From NCBI RefSeq assembly GCF_000829375.1, contig NZ_AP014624.1:744001-808000 (forward strand): a stretch of DNA of 64,000 nucleotides, in the 5' to 3' direction. This stretch comes from Chryseobacterium sp. StRB126 (GTDB taxonomy: Bacteria; Bacteroidota; Bacteroidia; Flavobacteriales; Weeksellaceae). The notes beneath the pieces were generated by a model. That model was not told the origin of the DNA, did no database searches, and saw only the letters and a list, made by a program, of their open reading frames with translations. Of the stretch, positions 55,319 to 62,990 are shown in pieces (within the stretch, counting starts at the first letter, position 1; every line of letters starts with the position of its first letter). A program made the translations under genes and the position numbers.

Positions 55319-55352
55319 AAATCCAACGCTTTTGAAAGTGTTGGATTTTTTT
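55319..55352 (+). terminator. Terminator after the small membrane protein gene
   Basis: AAATCCAACGCT pairs with AGTGTTGGATTT (one G-U) and ends in a run of T. Confidence 0.8.
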
Positions 55353-55415
55353 GTGGAAAACTTAAATGTTAAAGTTCATTATTTTATAAAAAATCCATTC
55401 TAATTTTACATCAGA

Positions 55416-56462
55416 ATGTCAAACGAAAATTTCATAAAAGGTCAGGGAGCTCAGCGAAACGTTATCAACCGTTTTGACAGGTATACTTATGAACCTGAAC
55501 CTGAAGATTTCGAAACCGTTAAAACCTCTTTTACCGAAGTCTTTCCCAAAACGATAGTTAATCAGGTGAAAAGCGAAGATCTTCCGATGGAATATTCTAT
55601 GAATCCTTACCAGGGGTGTGAGCATGGTTGCTCTTATTGCTTTGCCAGACCTACCCATGAATATTGGGGCTATAGTGCCGGAATTGATTTTGAAAGAAAG
55701 ATCATGGTGAAGAAAAATGCTCCTGAACTGCTGGAAAAGTTTTTTCAGAAAAGAGGCTATAAAGCTGCGCCTATTTTGCTTTCAGGAAACACAGATTGTT
55801 ATCAGCCGGCTGAAAGGCAATTTGAAATAACCAGAAAACTCCTGCAGGTTTGTCTTGATTACAGACATCCTGTCAATATTCTGACAAAAAACGCAATGGT
55901 ACTAAGGGATTTGGATATTCTAAAACCCATGGCTGAGCAAAATCTTGTTTCAGTTTCTTTAAGTATTCCTACGATCAATGAGGAGCTAAGACGAAAAATG
56001 GAACCAAGGACGAGTTCAGCTTCCAATAAATTAAAAGCAATTGAAATTCTTTCTGAAAATAAAATTCCTGTTCATGTAATGGTAGCTCCTATTATCCCAG
56101 GGCTGAATAGTGATGAACCTTTGAATATTTTAAAATCTATTTCTGATGCCGGAGCGCTTGGGTTTGGATACACTCTGGTTAGATTGAATGATACCGTAGA
56201 ACCTGTTTTTGTCAATTGGATTGAAACTCATTTTCCGGATAGGGCACAGAAAGTGTTGAATCTTATCCGTTCTATGCGTGGAGGAAAGCTTGGTGATAAA
56301 AGATATTTTGAGAGACAGAGAGGGGAGGGAAACATTGCTGAAATGATTCATACGACCTTTAAAATAGGTCGAAAAAAGTTTTTTGACGGCAAGGAATTTC
56401 CAAAACTGTCAACAGCTAATTTTACTGGAACAAAAGATCAGCAGTTGAGACTGTTTGATTAA
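55416..56462 (+). CDS. PA0069-type radical SAM protein
   Basis: A 348-residue radical SAM protein. The iron-sulfur Cys triad C68, C72, C75 sits in NPYQGCEHGCSYCFARP, and ILLSGNTDCYQPAE near 115 and VMVAPIIPGLNSD near 218 follow. This wording matches the PA0069 / spore-photoproduct-lyase-like subgroup (Rv2578c-type); the reaction is unknown. It ends with QLRLFD. Single gene with its own terminator. Confidence 0.88.
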   Translation: MSNENFIKGQGAQRNVINRFDRYTYEPEPEDFETVKTSFTEVFPKTIVNQVKSEDLPMEYSMNPYQGCEHGCSYCFARPTHEYWGYSAGIDFERKIMVKKNAPELLEKFFQKRGYKAAPILLSGNTDCYQPAERQFEITRKLLQVCLDYRHPVNILTKNAMVLRDLDILKPMAEQNLVSVSLSIPTINEELRRKMEPRTSSASNKLKAIEILSENKIPVHVMVAPIIPGLNSDEPLNILKSISDAGALGFGYTLVRLNDTVEPVFVNWIETHFPDRAQKVLNLIRSMRGGKLGDKRYFERQRGEGNIAEMIHTTFKIGRKKFFDGKEFPKLSTANFTGTKDQQLRLFD

Positions 56463-56470
56463 ATTATATT

Positions 56471-56498
56471 AAAAAACGCCTCGAAGAGACGTTTTTTT
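56471..56498 (+). terminator. Terminator after the radical SAM gene
   Basis: AAACG(C)CTC pairs with GAG(A)CGTTT and is followed by a T run; it is also placed to end the minus-strand peptide gene to its right. Confidence 0.72.
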
Positions 56499-56501
56499 GT
56501 T

Positions 56502-56672
56502 TTAGTAAATAATAGGCTGTTCACCATCAGGGCAGATGAATTCCATTCTGCATAGTGCTTTATACTGTATCCCATCACTACACACTTAGAAACAGTCTCC
56601 AGGAAAAGGATAGCTTATTCCTCCTGAAATGGTTTTCAATTTGTCTTTACTTAATTTCTTTAAATTTTTCAT
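56502..56672 (-). pseudogene. Double-glycine-leader peptide gene with in-frame stop
   Basis: From ATG at 56672 the frame reads MKNLKKLSKDKLKTISGG (a bacteriocin-type leader ending in GG), then ISYPFPGDCF and a TAA at 56586-56588, giving only 28 residues. The frame stays open beyond the stop: VCSDGIQYKALCRMEF then ICPDGEQPIIY to 56502. Aligned with the intact neighbour, C-F-stop-V-C matches C-M-Y-Y-C, so the stop stands where the neighbour has Tyr (TAT or TAC to TAA is one change). Either a recent pseudogene, or a short 10-residue core peptide is the real product. Confidence 0.75.
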
Positions 56673-56771
56673 ATAATTTGATTTTGGTTTAAATAAAGAT
56701 ATGAAAATATTCTTAAGTGTTTGTTTATGAGATTTTTATTTTGTTTCAGATACTGGGTGCTGAAAAATAAA

Positions 56772-56795
56772 ATACCGTTTCAGAAGAAACGGTAT
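56772..56795 (-). terminator. Terminator after the intact double-glycine peptide gene
   Basis: ATACCGTTT pairs with AAACGGTAT around a 6-base loop, followed by T-rich sequence on the minus strand; about 22 bases after the stop. Confidence 0.75.
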
Positions 56796-56816
56796 AATTG
56801 CCTTTTCATAATAGAT

Positions 56817-56981
56817 TTACATTATTTCTCCTCCTGTAACAGGGCATTGGAAATCATCACTGCAAGCTGCACAAATGACTGTGCCATTACAATAGTACAT
56901 GCAGTATTCAATAATGGGAAGTTTAGCTCCTCCAGCAATACCTTTCAATTGGTCTTTTCTTAGTTTTTTTAAATTTTTCAT
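56817..56981 (-). CDS. Double-glycine-leader, Cys-rich small peptide
   Basis: 54 residues: leader MKNLKKLRKDQLKGIAGG followed by a 36-residue core with five cysteines (EYCMYYCNGTVIC, AACSDDFQC). The leader fits the GG-type signal cut by C39-peptidase ABC exporters. Chryseobacterium genomes often hold such bacteriocin-like peptides. No exporter or modification enzyme lies in the window, so the exporter must be elsewhere. Its own terminator follows. Activity is unproven. Confidence 0.8.
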   Translation of the reverse strand: MKNLKKLRKDQLKGIAGGAKLPIIEYCMYYCNGTVICAACSDDFQCPVTGGEIM

Positions 56982-57047
56982 ATGGTTTTAATTAAAAATT
57001 TGATAGTAATGTAAATTTATGTAAAAAATTTTTAATTAATGATATAA

Positions 57048-57079
57048 AAATCGGCTGTCTCATTTGAGACAGCCGATTT
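57048..57079 (-). terminator. Terminator after the dioxygenase gene
   Basis: A perfect 14-bp stem AAATCGGCTGTCTC / GAGACAGCCGATTT with a 4-base loop, followed by T on the minus strand. Confidence 0.88.
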
Positions 57080-57097
57080 CATATCGTTATATTGATA

Positions 57098-58048
57098 TTA
57101 TTTCTTAATCAAGCCTAGTTCTATCAATCTTTCATGTAAGAATTCTCCTGCTGTAGTGTCTTCGTATAACTTTGGATTGTTTTCGTCTACACAGTTGTCA
57201 AGAGCGTTTAATGACATGGCACTCACTGGGTGCATAAAGAAAGGAATTGAAAATCTTGAAGTGCTCCATAATTCTCTTGGCGGGTTTACCACTCTGTGAA
57301 TTGTAGATTTCAATTTGTTGTTGGTATGTCTTGATAGCATATCACCAACGTTAATCATCAATTCATCCGGTTCTGCGATCGCATCAATCCATTCTCCGTT
57401 ATGGTTCTGAACCTGAAGACCTTTCCCCTGTGCTCCCATTAAAAGAGTAATAAGGTTAATATCTCCGTGAGCTGCTGCTCTTACCGCATCATCCGGTTCT
57501 TCAGTGATTGGTGGGTAGTGAATAGGTCTTAAGATTGAGTTTCCTTCTGCGATTTTATCGTCAAAATAGAATTCATCTAAACCAAGGTGTAAAGCTAATG
57601 CTCTTAAAACATACTGTCCCGTTTTTTCAAGCATCTGGAAGGCTTCTTTACCTACTTCGTTGAATTTTGGAAGTTCATCAACGATGACATTGTCTGGATA
57701 CTCAGCTTTGTATTTTGAATCATCAGCTAGATACTGCCCAAAGTGCCAAAATTCTTTTAAGTCTCCTTTTTTGAAACCTTTTGCAGTTTCTTTACCGAAT
57801 CCTACATACCCTCTCTGCCCTCCAATTCCTGGAATCTCATACTTCTGTTTCGTTTCCACTGGTTGGTCAAAAAAGTTTTTTACCTCTCCATATAAATCTT
57901 CTACAAGGTTGTCATCAAGAAAGTGGCCTTTTAAGGCTACAAAACCAATTTCTTCATAAGCTTTTCCGATTTCATTTACAAATTTCTGTTTGCGTTCCGG
58001 GTTGTCCGAAAGGAAATCACGCAGGTCTACACTAGGTATTTTATCCAT
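57098..58048 (-). CDS. Isopenicillin N synthase-type 2-oxoglutarate/Fe(II) dioxygenase
   Basis: A 316-residue oxidase of the isopenicillin-N-synthase fold. N-terminal DIOX region (IPSVDLRDFLS...AYEEIGFVALKGH), then the iron ligands H194 and D196 (AAHGDINLITLL) and H251 (STIHRVVNP), and R265 in SRFSIPFF for the 2-oxoglutarate carboxylate. The substrate is unknown; no beta-lactam genes are near. It is divergent from menD and flanked by its own promoter and terminator. Confidence 0.9.
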   Translation of the reverse strand: MDKIPSVDLRDFLSDNPERKQKFVNEIGKAYEEIGFVALKGHFLDDNLVEDLYGEVKNFFDQPVETKQKYEIPGIGGQRGYVGFGKETAKGFKKGDLKEFWHFGQYLADDSKYKAEYPDNVIVDELPKFNEVGKEAFQMLEKTGQYVLRALALHLGLDEFYFDDKIAEGNSILRPIHYPPITEEPDDAVRAAAHGDINLITLLMGAQGKGLQVQNHNGEWIDAIAEPDELMINVGDMLSRHTNNKLKSTIHRVVNPPRELWSTSRFSIPFFMHPVSAMSLNALDNCVDENNPKLYEDTTAGEFLHERLIELGLIKK

Positions 58049-58068
58049 TTTTAGAAATTTACGAATAG

Positions 58069-58076
58069 CAAAATTA
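58069..58076 (-). promoter_or_regulatory. Promoter -7 element of the dioxygenase gene
   Basis: TAATTTTG on the minus strand fits TAnnTTTG, 20 bases before the ATG. Confidence 0.48.
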
Positions 58077-58120
58077 CATTTTTTTTAAATTAAATGATTT
58101 TAAAATCATTATTTATAAGT

Positions 58121-58128
58121 TAAATTTG
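58121..58128 (+). promoter_or_regulatory. Promoter -7 element of menD
   Basis: TAAATTTG ends 4 bases before the menD ATG (58133), so transcription would begin at or within the start codon, implying a leaderless message if the element is real. Confidence 0.42.
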
Positions 58129-58132
58129 CTGT

Positions 58133-59809
58133 ATGAAAAAATATTCTTCTAAGAGAAGTATCCAAATACTTGCACATCTTCTTCAGCAGTACGGAATTGC
58201 AGATGTTGTCATTTCACCAGGATCAAGGAATGCTCCTTTAGCGATTCATTTTTCAGAAATAGACAGCTTCAATTGTTACAGTATAGTAGATGAAAGAAGT
58301 GCTGCCTTCGTGGCAATGGGAATGGCTAAGAGTGAGAAAAAACCAACAGCAATTACCTGTACCAGCGGATCTGCGGTGGTTAATTACTATCCTGCCATTA
58401 CAGAAGCTTTTTATCAGAATATTCCGCTTTTGGTTTTAACAGCTGACAGACCTACGGATTTTGTTGATATTTTTGATGGGCAGACGATCAGACAAAAGGA
58501 TGTTTTTCATCAGCATTCTTACGGGGACTTCCAATTGCTGGAAGACAGTAAAGAGAATGCAGAAGATGTTAATTTCGATATTATTAAAAAGGCTATCGAG
58601 CTTTGTTTTGAAAAGCAGGGGCCGGTACATATCAATATTCCTTTGGAAGAGCCATTATATGAATTGGTATCAGAACTTCCAACCTTCCCGACGGTTGAAA
58701 AAACAATTAAGCATAAAGACTATGAGATCCCCTCCAATCTGATTGCAGAATGGCATACTTCTCAAAGAATTATGTTATTGGTAGGGACAAGAGATTATAG
58801 CCCGGAATTGGAAAATCAGTTAACACAATTGGTTAAAAACCATTCTGTTGTTGTATTGAGTGAAGCGAATTCCAATTTGTATCATGAGAAATTTTTCAGA
58901 CATATAGACCGTTATATTTTCAACTTTACAGAAGAAGATTTTAAAACCTATGCTCCGGATCTGTTGATTACCGTAGGGCAGAATGTGGTGTCTAAAAAAG
59001 TAAAGCAGTTCCTGAGAAGTGCGAGACCAAAACAGCACTGGCATTTGGATGAAGTTTGGCAGCCGGATACTTATTTCTCTTTGACAGAAAAAATAGAAGT
59101 AAAACCGGAAGTATTCTTTTCTAAATTGTTGAAATTTATTAATCTGGAACCAAGACCTTATTTCAATCTTTGGGATGTTCTGAGAGATAAAAAAGATGCG
59201 AAGCACCAACAGTTTTTAAATGCCGTTGAATTCTCAGATTTTTATTTTTTCAATAAAGCCTCACAAACGGTTCCTGAAAATTATAATATTCATTTTGCAA
59301 ACTCTTCAGCCATAAGATATGCACAGCTGTTTGATTTTGGTAAAAGAAAAATATATTGCAACAGAGGAACCAGTGGTATTGATGGCTCAACTTCTACAGC
59401 AATGGGCTTTGCGATTAAGAATGTAAATCCTACCTTATTGATTACCGGTGATTTAAGCTTCTTCTATGATATCAATGGCCTTTGGAACCAATATATCCCT
59501 CCTTTTGTAAGAATTATCATCTTCAACAACGGAGAAGGAAACATCTTTAAAATCATTCCTGGACCAGGAAATGCCAATCCGAATACACTGGATGAGTTCA
59601 TTGCAACCAAACACCGTAAAAATGCTGAGCATCTGGCAAAACACTTTGGATTCTCTTACATCAAAGTGGAAGATGATCTTACATTAGATCGAGTAATGGA
59701 GAATTTCTTCAAGCCTGATGCACAACCAAAAATTCTGGAGGTGAATACTTACGGGAAGAACAGTGCTGATGTTCAGAAGGCTTACTTTAATTTCATGAAA
59801 GAGAACTAA
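58133..59809 (+). CDS. menD: SEPHCHC synthase MenD (menaquinone biosynthesis)
   Basis: A 558-residue thiamine-diphosphate enzyme joining isochorismate and 2-oxoglutarate in the menaquinone route. VISPGSRNAPLAIHF (residues 22-36), the Glu of VDERSAAFVAMGMAKSEKKP near 52, CTSGSAVVNYYPAITEA near 78 and LTADRPTDFVDIFDGQTIRQ are diagnostic; the ThDP motif is seen as NRGTSGIDGSTSTAMGF and GDLSFFYDINGLW near 405-445. Normal length. Its end overlaps the end of the convergent pabC-like gene by 4 bases. Confidence 0.96.
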   Translation: MKKYSSKRSIQILAHLLQQYGIADVVISPGSRNAPLAIHFSEIDSFNCYSIVDERSAAFVAMGMAKSEKKPTAITCTSGSAVVNYYPAITEAFYQNIPLLVLTADRPTDFVDIFDGQTIRQKDVFHQHSYGDFQLLEDSKENAEDVNFDIIKKAIELCFEKQGPVHINIPLEEPLYELVSELPTFPTVEKTIKHKDYEIPSNLIAEWHTSQRIMLLVGTRDYSPELENQLTQLVKNHSVVVLSEANSNLYHEKFFRHIDRYIFNFTEEDFKTYAPDLLITVGQNVVSKKVKQFLRSARPKQHWHLDEVWQPDTYFSLTEKIEVKPEVFFSKLLKFINLEPRPYFNLWDVLRDKKDAKHQQFLNAVEFSDFYFFNKASQTVPENYNIHFANSSAIRYAQLFDFGKRKIYCNRGTSGIDGSTSTAMGFAIKNVNPTLLITGDLSFFYDINGLWNQYIPPFVRIIIFNNGEGNIFKIIPGPGNANPNTLDEFIATKHRKNAEHLAKHFGFSYIKVEDDLTLDRVMENFFKPDAQPKILEVNTYGKNSADVQKAYFNFMKEN

Positions 59810-60432
59810 AGATCTAGATATTCTTCATTTCCCGGCAGATTTTTGATTCTGTCAATAGGATAGATAAACATATCATCAAAATCGTTTAAAGCGTTGATGA
59901 GTTGAAAGTGGCTGAATTGCTTTATATTTTGTAAGGTAATTTCAGCCTCTTTTATTTTTTTCTGTTTTAAAAGATGCTGTCTTTGAACTCCATTCAGAAG
60001 AAAAGAATTTGGGGTAAACCAATCCTTGCCTTTTAAAAATAAAAGATTGGAGAAAGAGGTATCGGTGATGTGATTATTCTTGACAATGATGATTTCCTCA
60101 GCCTTAGACTTCATTTTCATCTTATCCAGTTCCCTACGGTCTTCAAATTTGAACGAGTAATCGAAGCTGTTATTTTCCACCAGTTGGAAATCCTGAATTT
60201 CAGGAATAGCATAAGGAATCATTTGAGTCCGAACCTTTTTATCCAGATCATAAGAAATTCTCAGCTTGAAAAGTCCATCTTCATCATGCTGCAGGTTTTT
60301 GTAGATTTTGGCCAGGTCAATAGATCCCTCTTTTCCAAAGTGGGAAAATGTTTGATTAACACGTTTTTGATGGAGGTCTAATAAAAAAACTTCCTGATCT
60401 TCTACCTTAATGCTTTCAATGAATTGGGACAT
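59806..60432 (-). CDS. Aminotransferase class IV (probable 4-amino-4-deoxychorismate lyase)
   Basis: A 208-residue class IV PLP protein of the PabC type. Seen are the opening ESIKVEDQEVFLLDLHQKRV, KFEDR near residue 95 (probable PLP Lys region), the block ITDTSFSNLLF near 122 and FLLNGVQRQHLL near 143. Short for the class but usual for this Bacteroidota group. It overlaps the upstream pabB-like gene by 17 bases, which supports a role in making 4-aminobenzoate for folate. Confidence 0.82.
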   Translation of the reverse strand: MSQFIESIKVEDQEVFLLDLHQKRVNQTFSHFGKEGSIDLAKIYKNLQHDEDGLFKLRISYDLDKKVRTQMIPYAIPEIQDFQLVENNSFDYSFKFEDRRELDKMKMKSKAEEIIIVKNNHITDTSFSNLLFLKGKDWFTPNSFLLNGVQRQHLLKQKKIKEAEITLQNIKQFSHFQLINALNDFDDMFIYPIDRIKNLPGNEEYLDL

Positions 60433-61393
60433 AGATTTTATTTTTCATTTCCTGATATTCGTCTTCTAATTTACTCATATGCGTTATACCGCCTCCGCTT
60501 TTGAAATAGAGTTTATCATCCTCTTTTTCAATAAAACGTATCATTACACAGCTGTCGACATTTTTACCGTCGAACCAGCCACAAACACCTGTGTAGTATC
60601 CTCTGTTATAACCTTCTGCTTCCTGAATTATTTCTAAGGTTTTAGGTTTTGGAGCTCCCAAAATAGAACCTGCAGGAAGAAGCTTCTGCATAATACTTCC
60701 TACTTTCCCATCAAATTCAGGCTTTACTATTCCTGAAATTTCTGAACTCATGGCATATAAATCTTTCTGCCGGGTTTTGAGGAAGTCGATATGTTGAAAC
60801 TGATCTACACGTACATCATCTGCAACCATACTCAGGTCATTGCGGAGTAAATCTACTACCGTATAATGCTCGGCTTTTTCCTTGGGGTCATTCTTCAGGA
60901 TTTCTGCTGCATTTTCTATGGAGGCATCAATAGTACCTTTCATAGGGTAGGTTAAAATTTTTCCGTCAATAATCTTCACAAAAGTTTCAGGAGAAAAAAA
61001 TACAAAAAAATCTTTATAAAAAACCTTGTATTTAGCTTCAGAGTGATAAAAAATTTCTTTAAGGCTTAAATTGGTCTCAATTTCGGTTCTCCGGGTATAG
61101 TTTACCAGATAAGAATTCCCGAGACGAATATTTTTTTGAACTTTATCAAACCCTATTTTAAAGCTTTCCAGGGTTTCCGGAAAGGAGTTCCATTCTATTT
61201 TTTTATCAAGATTATATTCTTCTTTTGAGTTTGAAAATGCCTCAAAATCAATTAGTAAGCCTGATTTTTCAGTCTCGTTTTCCCGATAGATTTCGACATT
61301 CTCTGAGAGGAAATCGATAACAAAGAAATAGGGAACCTTCTGAAGAGAGAGTTCGTCCATTTCTATAAATTTTTGATGATTCACTGAAAACAT
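60416..61393 (-). CDS. pabB: Chorismate-binding aminodeoxychorismate synthase component I
   Basis: A 325-residue chorismate-utilising enzyme of the PabB/TrpE group, without the long N-terminal domain. Conserved parts: LTYPMKGTIDA (residues about 153-163), VDLLRNDLSMVA near 187, LLPAGSILGAPKPKTLEII near 246, and YYTGVCGWFDG with CVMIRFIE and GGGITHMS near the end. It should make aminodeoxychorismate with a separate glutaminase subunit; TrpE-like use is less likely given the adjacent lyase. A promoter-like TATTTTTG (plus 61398-61405) sits so close that the in-frame ATG at 61360 may be the true start. Confidence 0.88.
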   Translation of the reverse strand: MFSVNHQKFIEMDELSLQKVPYFFVIDFLSENVEIYRENETEKSGLLIDFEAFSNSKEEYNLDKKIEWNSFPETLESFKIGFDKVQKNIRLGNSYLVNYTRRTEIETNLSLKEIFYHSEAKYKVFYKDFFVFFSPETFVKIIDGKILTYPMKGTIDASIENAAEILKNDPKEKAEHYTVVDLLRNDLSMVADDVRVDQFQHIDFLKTRQKDLYAMSSEISGIVKPEFDGKVGSIMQKLLPAGSILGAPKPKTLEIIQEAEGYNRGYYTGVCGWFDGKNVDSCVMIRFIEKEDDKLYFKSGGGITHMSKLEDEYQEMKNKIYVPIH

Positions 61394-61417
61394 TCGGCAA
61401 AAATAATTATTGATGTT

Positions 61418-61425
61418 TACTTTTG
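61418..61425 (+). promoter_or_regulatory. Promoter -7 element of the membrane protein gene at 61438
   Basis: TACTTTTG fits TAnnTTTG, 12 bases before the ATG at 61438. It rules out an upstream TTG start. Confidence 0.4.
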
Positions 61426-61437
61426 CATAAAATTTTT

Positions 61438-62163
61438 ATGATGCAGAGTAAATATCCTCAGAAACCAGGAATTGATTTTATATTGAAGCAGGCTTTTTTC
61501 TACTGGAATAAAACACTGGTTTTTCAGTTGATGTTTTCAATGATTTTTTTTGGAATCTTTCTTACTTCCCTGTTCTTCTTCGGGAACTGGTATGGAATAT
61601 GGGAGCAAAATCAAGTATTGACAGAAGCTTTAAAAGAAGGAACAAAGGCGTATATGGAGAAAATCGCGGAATTAAGTGCTACAGAAGGCTACCAGATGTT
61701 TACACTTGCGATTTGGGCCACCACAGCATTTCTGTATCCTCTGAACCTTGGAATGTTCCAGATTTTCAGAAAACTTGACCTTAATGAAAAAATTGAACTT
61801 GGAGATTTATTTGTAGGCTATAACGGAATAAACTTTTTTAAATATCTGGGATATTATCTTTTCTGGTTCATGATCTACAGACTAACGGTTCCTACAATCC
61901 TTCTGGCAATTATCTGGGTAGCGGTAACGGTATTTGTTGCACCACTCATGTTTTTTACCAATAAAAGGATATTTGAAGCTATTTCTTTGAATTTTAAAGC
62001 CCTAAGAATGTATTTTGTAGAAATCATGGTATGTGTATTCGTTGCTGTTTTATTTAAATATTTGGGTTTCAGTTTGTTTTTAATTGGTGGGCTTTTCACG
62101 TTTCCTTTCTGGAATGCTATGATTTATTCATTGTATAAAACAATATTTTCGGAAAAAAGCTAA
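61438..62163 (+). CDS. Polytopic membrane protein of unknown function, copy 1
   Basis: A 241-residue protein with about five or six membrane helices (for example LVFQLMFSMIFFGIFLTSLFFF, LTVPTILLAIIWVAVTVFVAPLMFF). It shares layout with the next gene: an LGDLFVGYNG-like motif here and SDLFIGYRQ there, and a helix followed by isolated SLNFKALR / SKSFNMAKENY. Both resemble the DUF975/DUF4013-like integral membrane group. Function unknown. Start at 61438 (or 61441). Confidence 0.72.
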   Translation: MMQSKYPQKPGIDFILKQAFFYWNKTLVFQLMFSMIFFGIFLTSLFFFGNWYGIWEQNQVLTEALKEGTKAYMEKIAELSATEGYQMFTLAIWATTAFLYPLNLGMFQIFRKLDLNEKIELGDLFVGYNGINFFKYLGYYLFWFMIYRLTVPTILLAIIWVAVTVFVAPLMFFTNKRIFEAISLNFKALRMYFVEIMVCVFVAVLFKYLGFSLFLIGGLFTFPFWNAMIYSLYKTIFSEKS

Positions 62164-62203
62164 AATTCAACCAGGTTTAATATGTTTTTTTATCAAAAAA
62201 AGT

Positions 62204-62211
62204 TAAATTTG
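62204..62211 (+). promoter_or_regulatory. Promoter -7 element of the gene at 62237
   Basis: TAAATTTG fits TAnnTTTG, 25 bases before the ATG. Confidence 0.48.
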
Positions 62212-62236
62212 GTAAAATCATTAAAATATTTAAACT

Positions 62237-62974
62237 ATGTCTGAATTTAACGAATTTGATCAGCAAGGTTCTGTTCCCAATAAGGAAACAGGATCAATCA
62301 TCTCGCATGCCTTTGAAATGTATAAAGGTGTTTTTGGGTACGCCATTGTGGCCATGATAATTTATATTGTTGGAGGGTTTATTATCCAAAGTGTTACCGG
62401 CTTCAATTCTGCTGCCATCATGGAAGAAATGCAAACTTCAGGTGATTATGGGAACTTTAGATACTGGGAAACTCCTGGATTTTCAATGTATATGACATTC
62501 TCCAGTCTTTTTTTACTGTTACTAACACCTCTTTACGTAGGTTTGATTTACATGGTGAATAAATTTAATACTAAAAATCCAATTGAGTTTTCTGACCTTT
62601 TTATTGGATATCGTCAGAATTTTGTTAATATACTGATATACAGTTTTCTTTCAGGGATTATTTCTTCTGTTGCATTGACGCTTTGCTTCATTCCATTCTT
62701 TTTCATTTATCCTTTTCTTTTATTAGGATATCCAATTTTATTGTTTGAAAATTCATCAGCTATTGATGCTTTAAGCAAATCATTCAATATGGCCAAAGAG
62801 AATTACGGAACATTTTTAGGTGTAAGTTTTCTGGGGCTTTTAATCTCAATGGCAGGGGTCATTCTATGTGGAATCGGGCTTATTTTAACCGCTCCGTTCA
62901 TTATGATCGTAATGTATTCTGCCTATTGTGCCTTTGTTGGAAAGCCAAGACAGATCATGTATACCAAACAATAA
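62237..62974 (+). CDS. Polytopic membrane protein of unknown function, copy 2
   Basis: A 245-residue protein with five or six membrane helices after a hydrophilic N-terminus (MSEFNEFDQQGSVPNKETG). The central motif PIEFSDLFIGYRQNFVNIL and the LSKSFNMAKENYGTFLGVSFLGL segment match the preceding protein's layout, so the pair are distant paralogues. No catalytic motif. It precedes an AI-2E family transporter by 16 bases and is probably co-transcribed with it. Confidence 0.74.
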   Translation: MSEFNEFDQQGSVPNKETGSIISHAFEMYKGVFGYAIVAMIIYIVGGFIIQSVTGFNSAAIMEEMQTSGDYGNFRYWETPGFSMYMTFSSLFLLLLTPLYVGLIYMVNKFNTKNPIEFSDLFIGYRQNFVNILIYSFLSGIISSVALTLCFIPFFFIYPFLLLGYPILLFENSSAIDALSKSFNMAKENYGTFLGVSFLGLLISMAGVILCGIGLILTAPFIMIVMYSAYCAFVGKPRQIMYTKQ

Positions 62975-62990
62975 GATAAAATAATACTTG

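Noticed and set aside
56721..56963. 80-codon plus-strand frame opposite the double-glycine peptide
   Set aside because: The minus strand holds the leader-GG-Cys peptide with its own terminator; the plus frame crosses that terminator.
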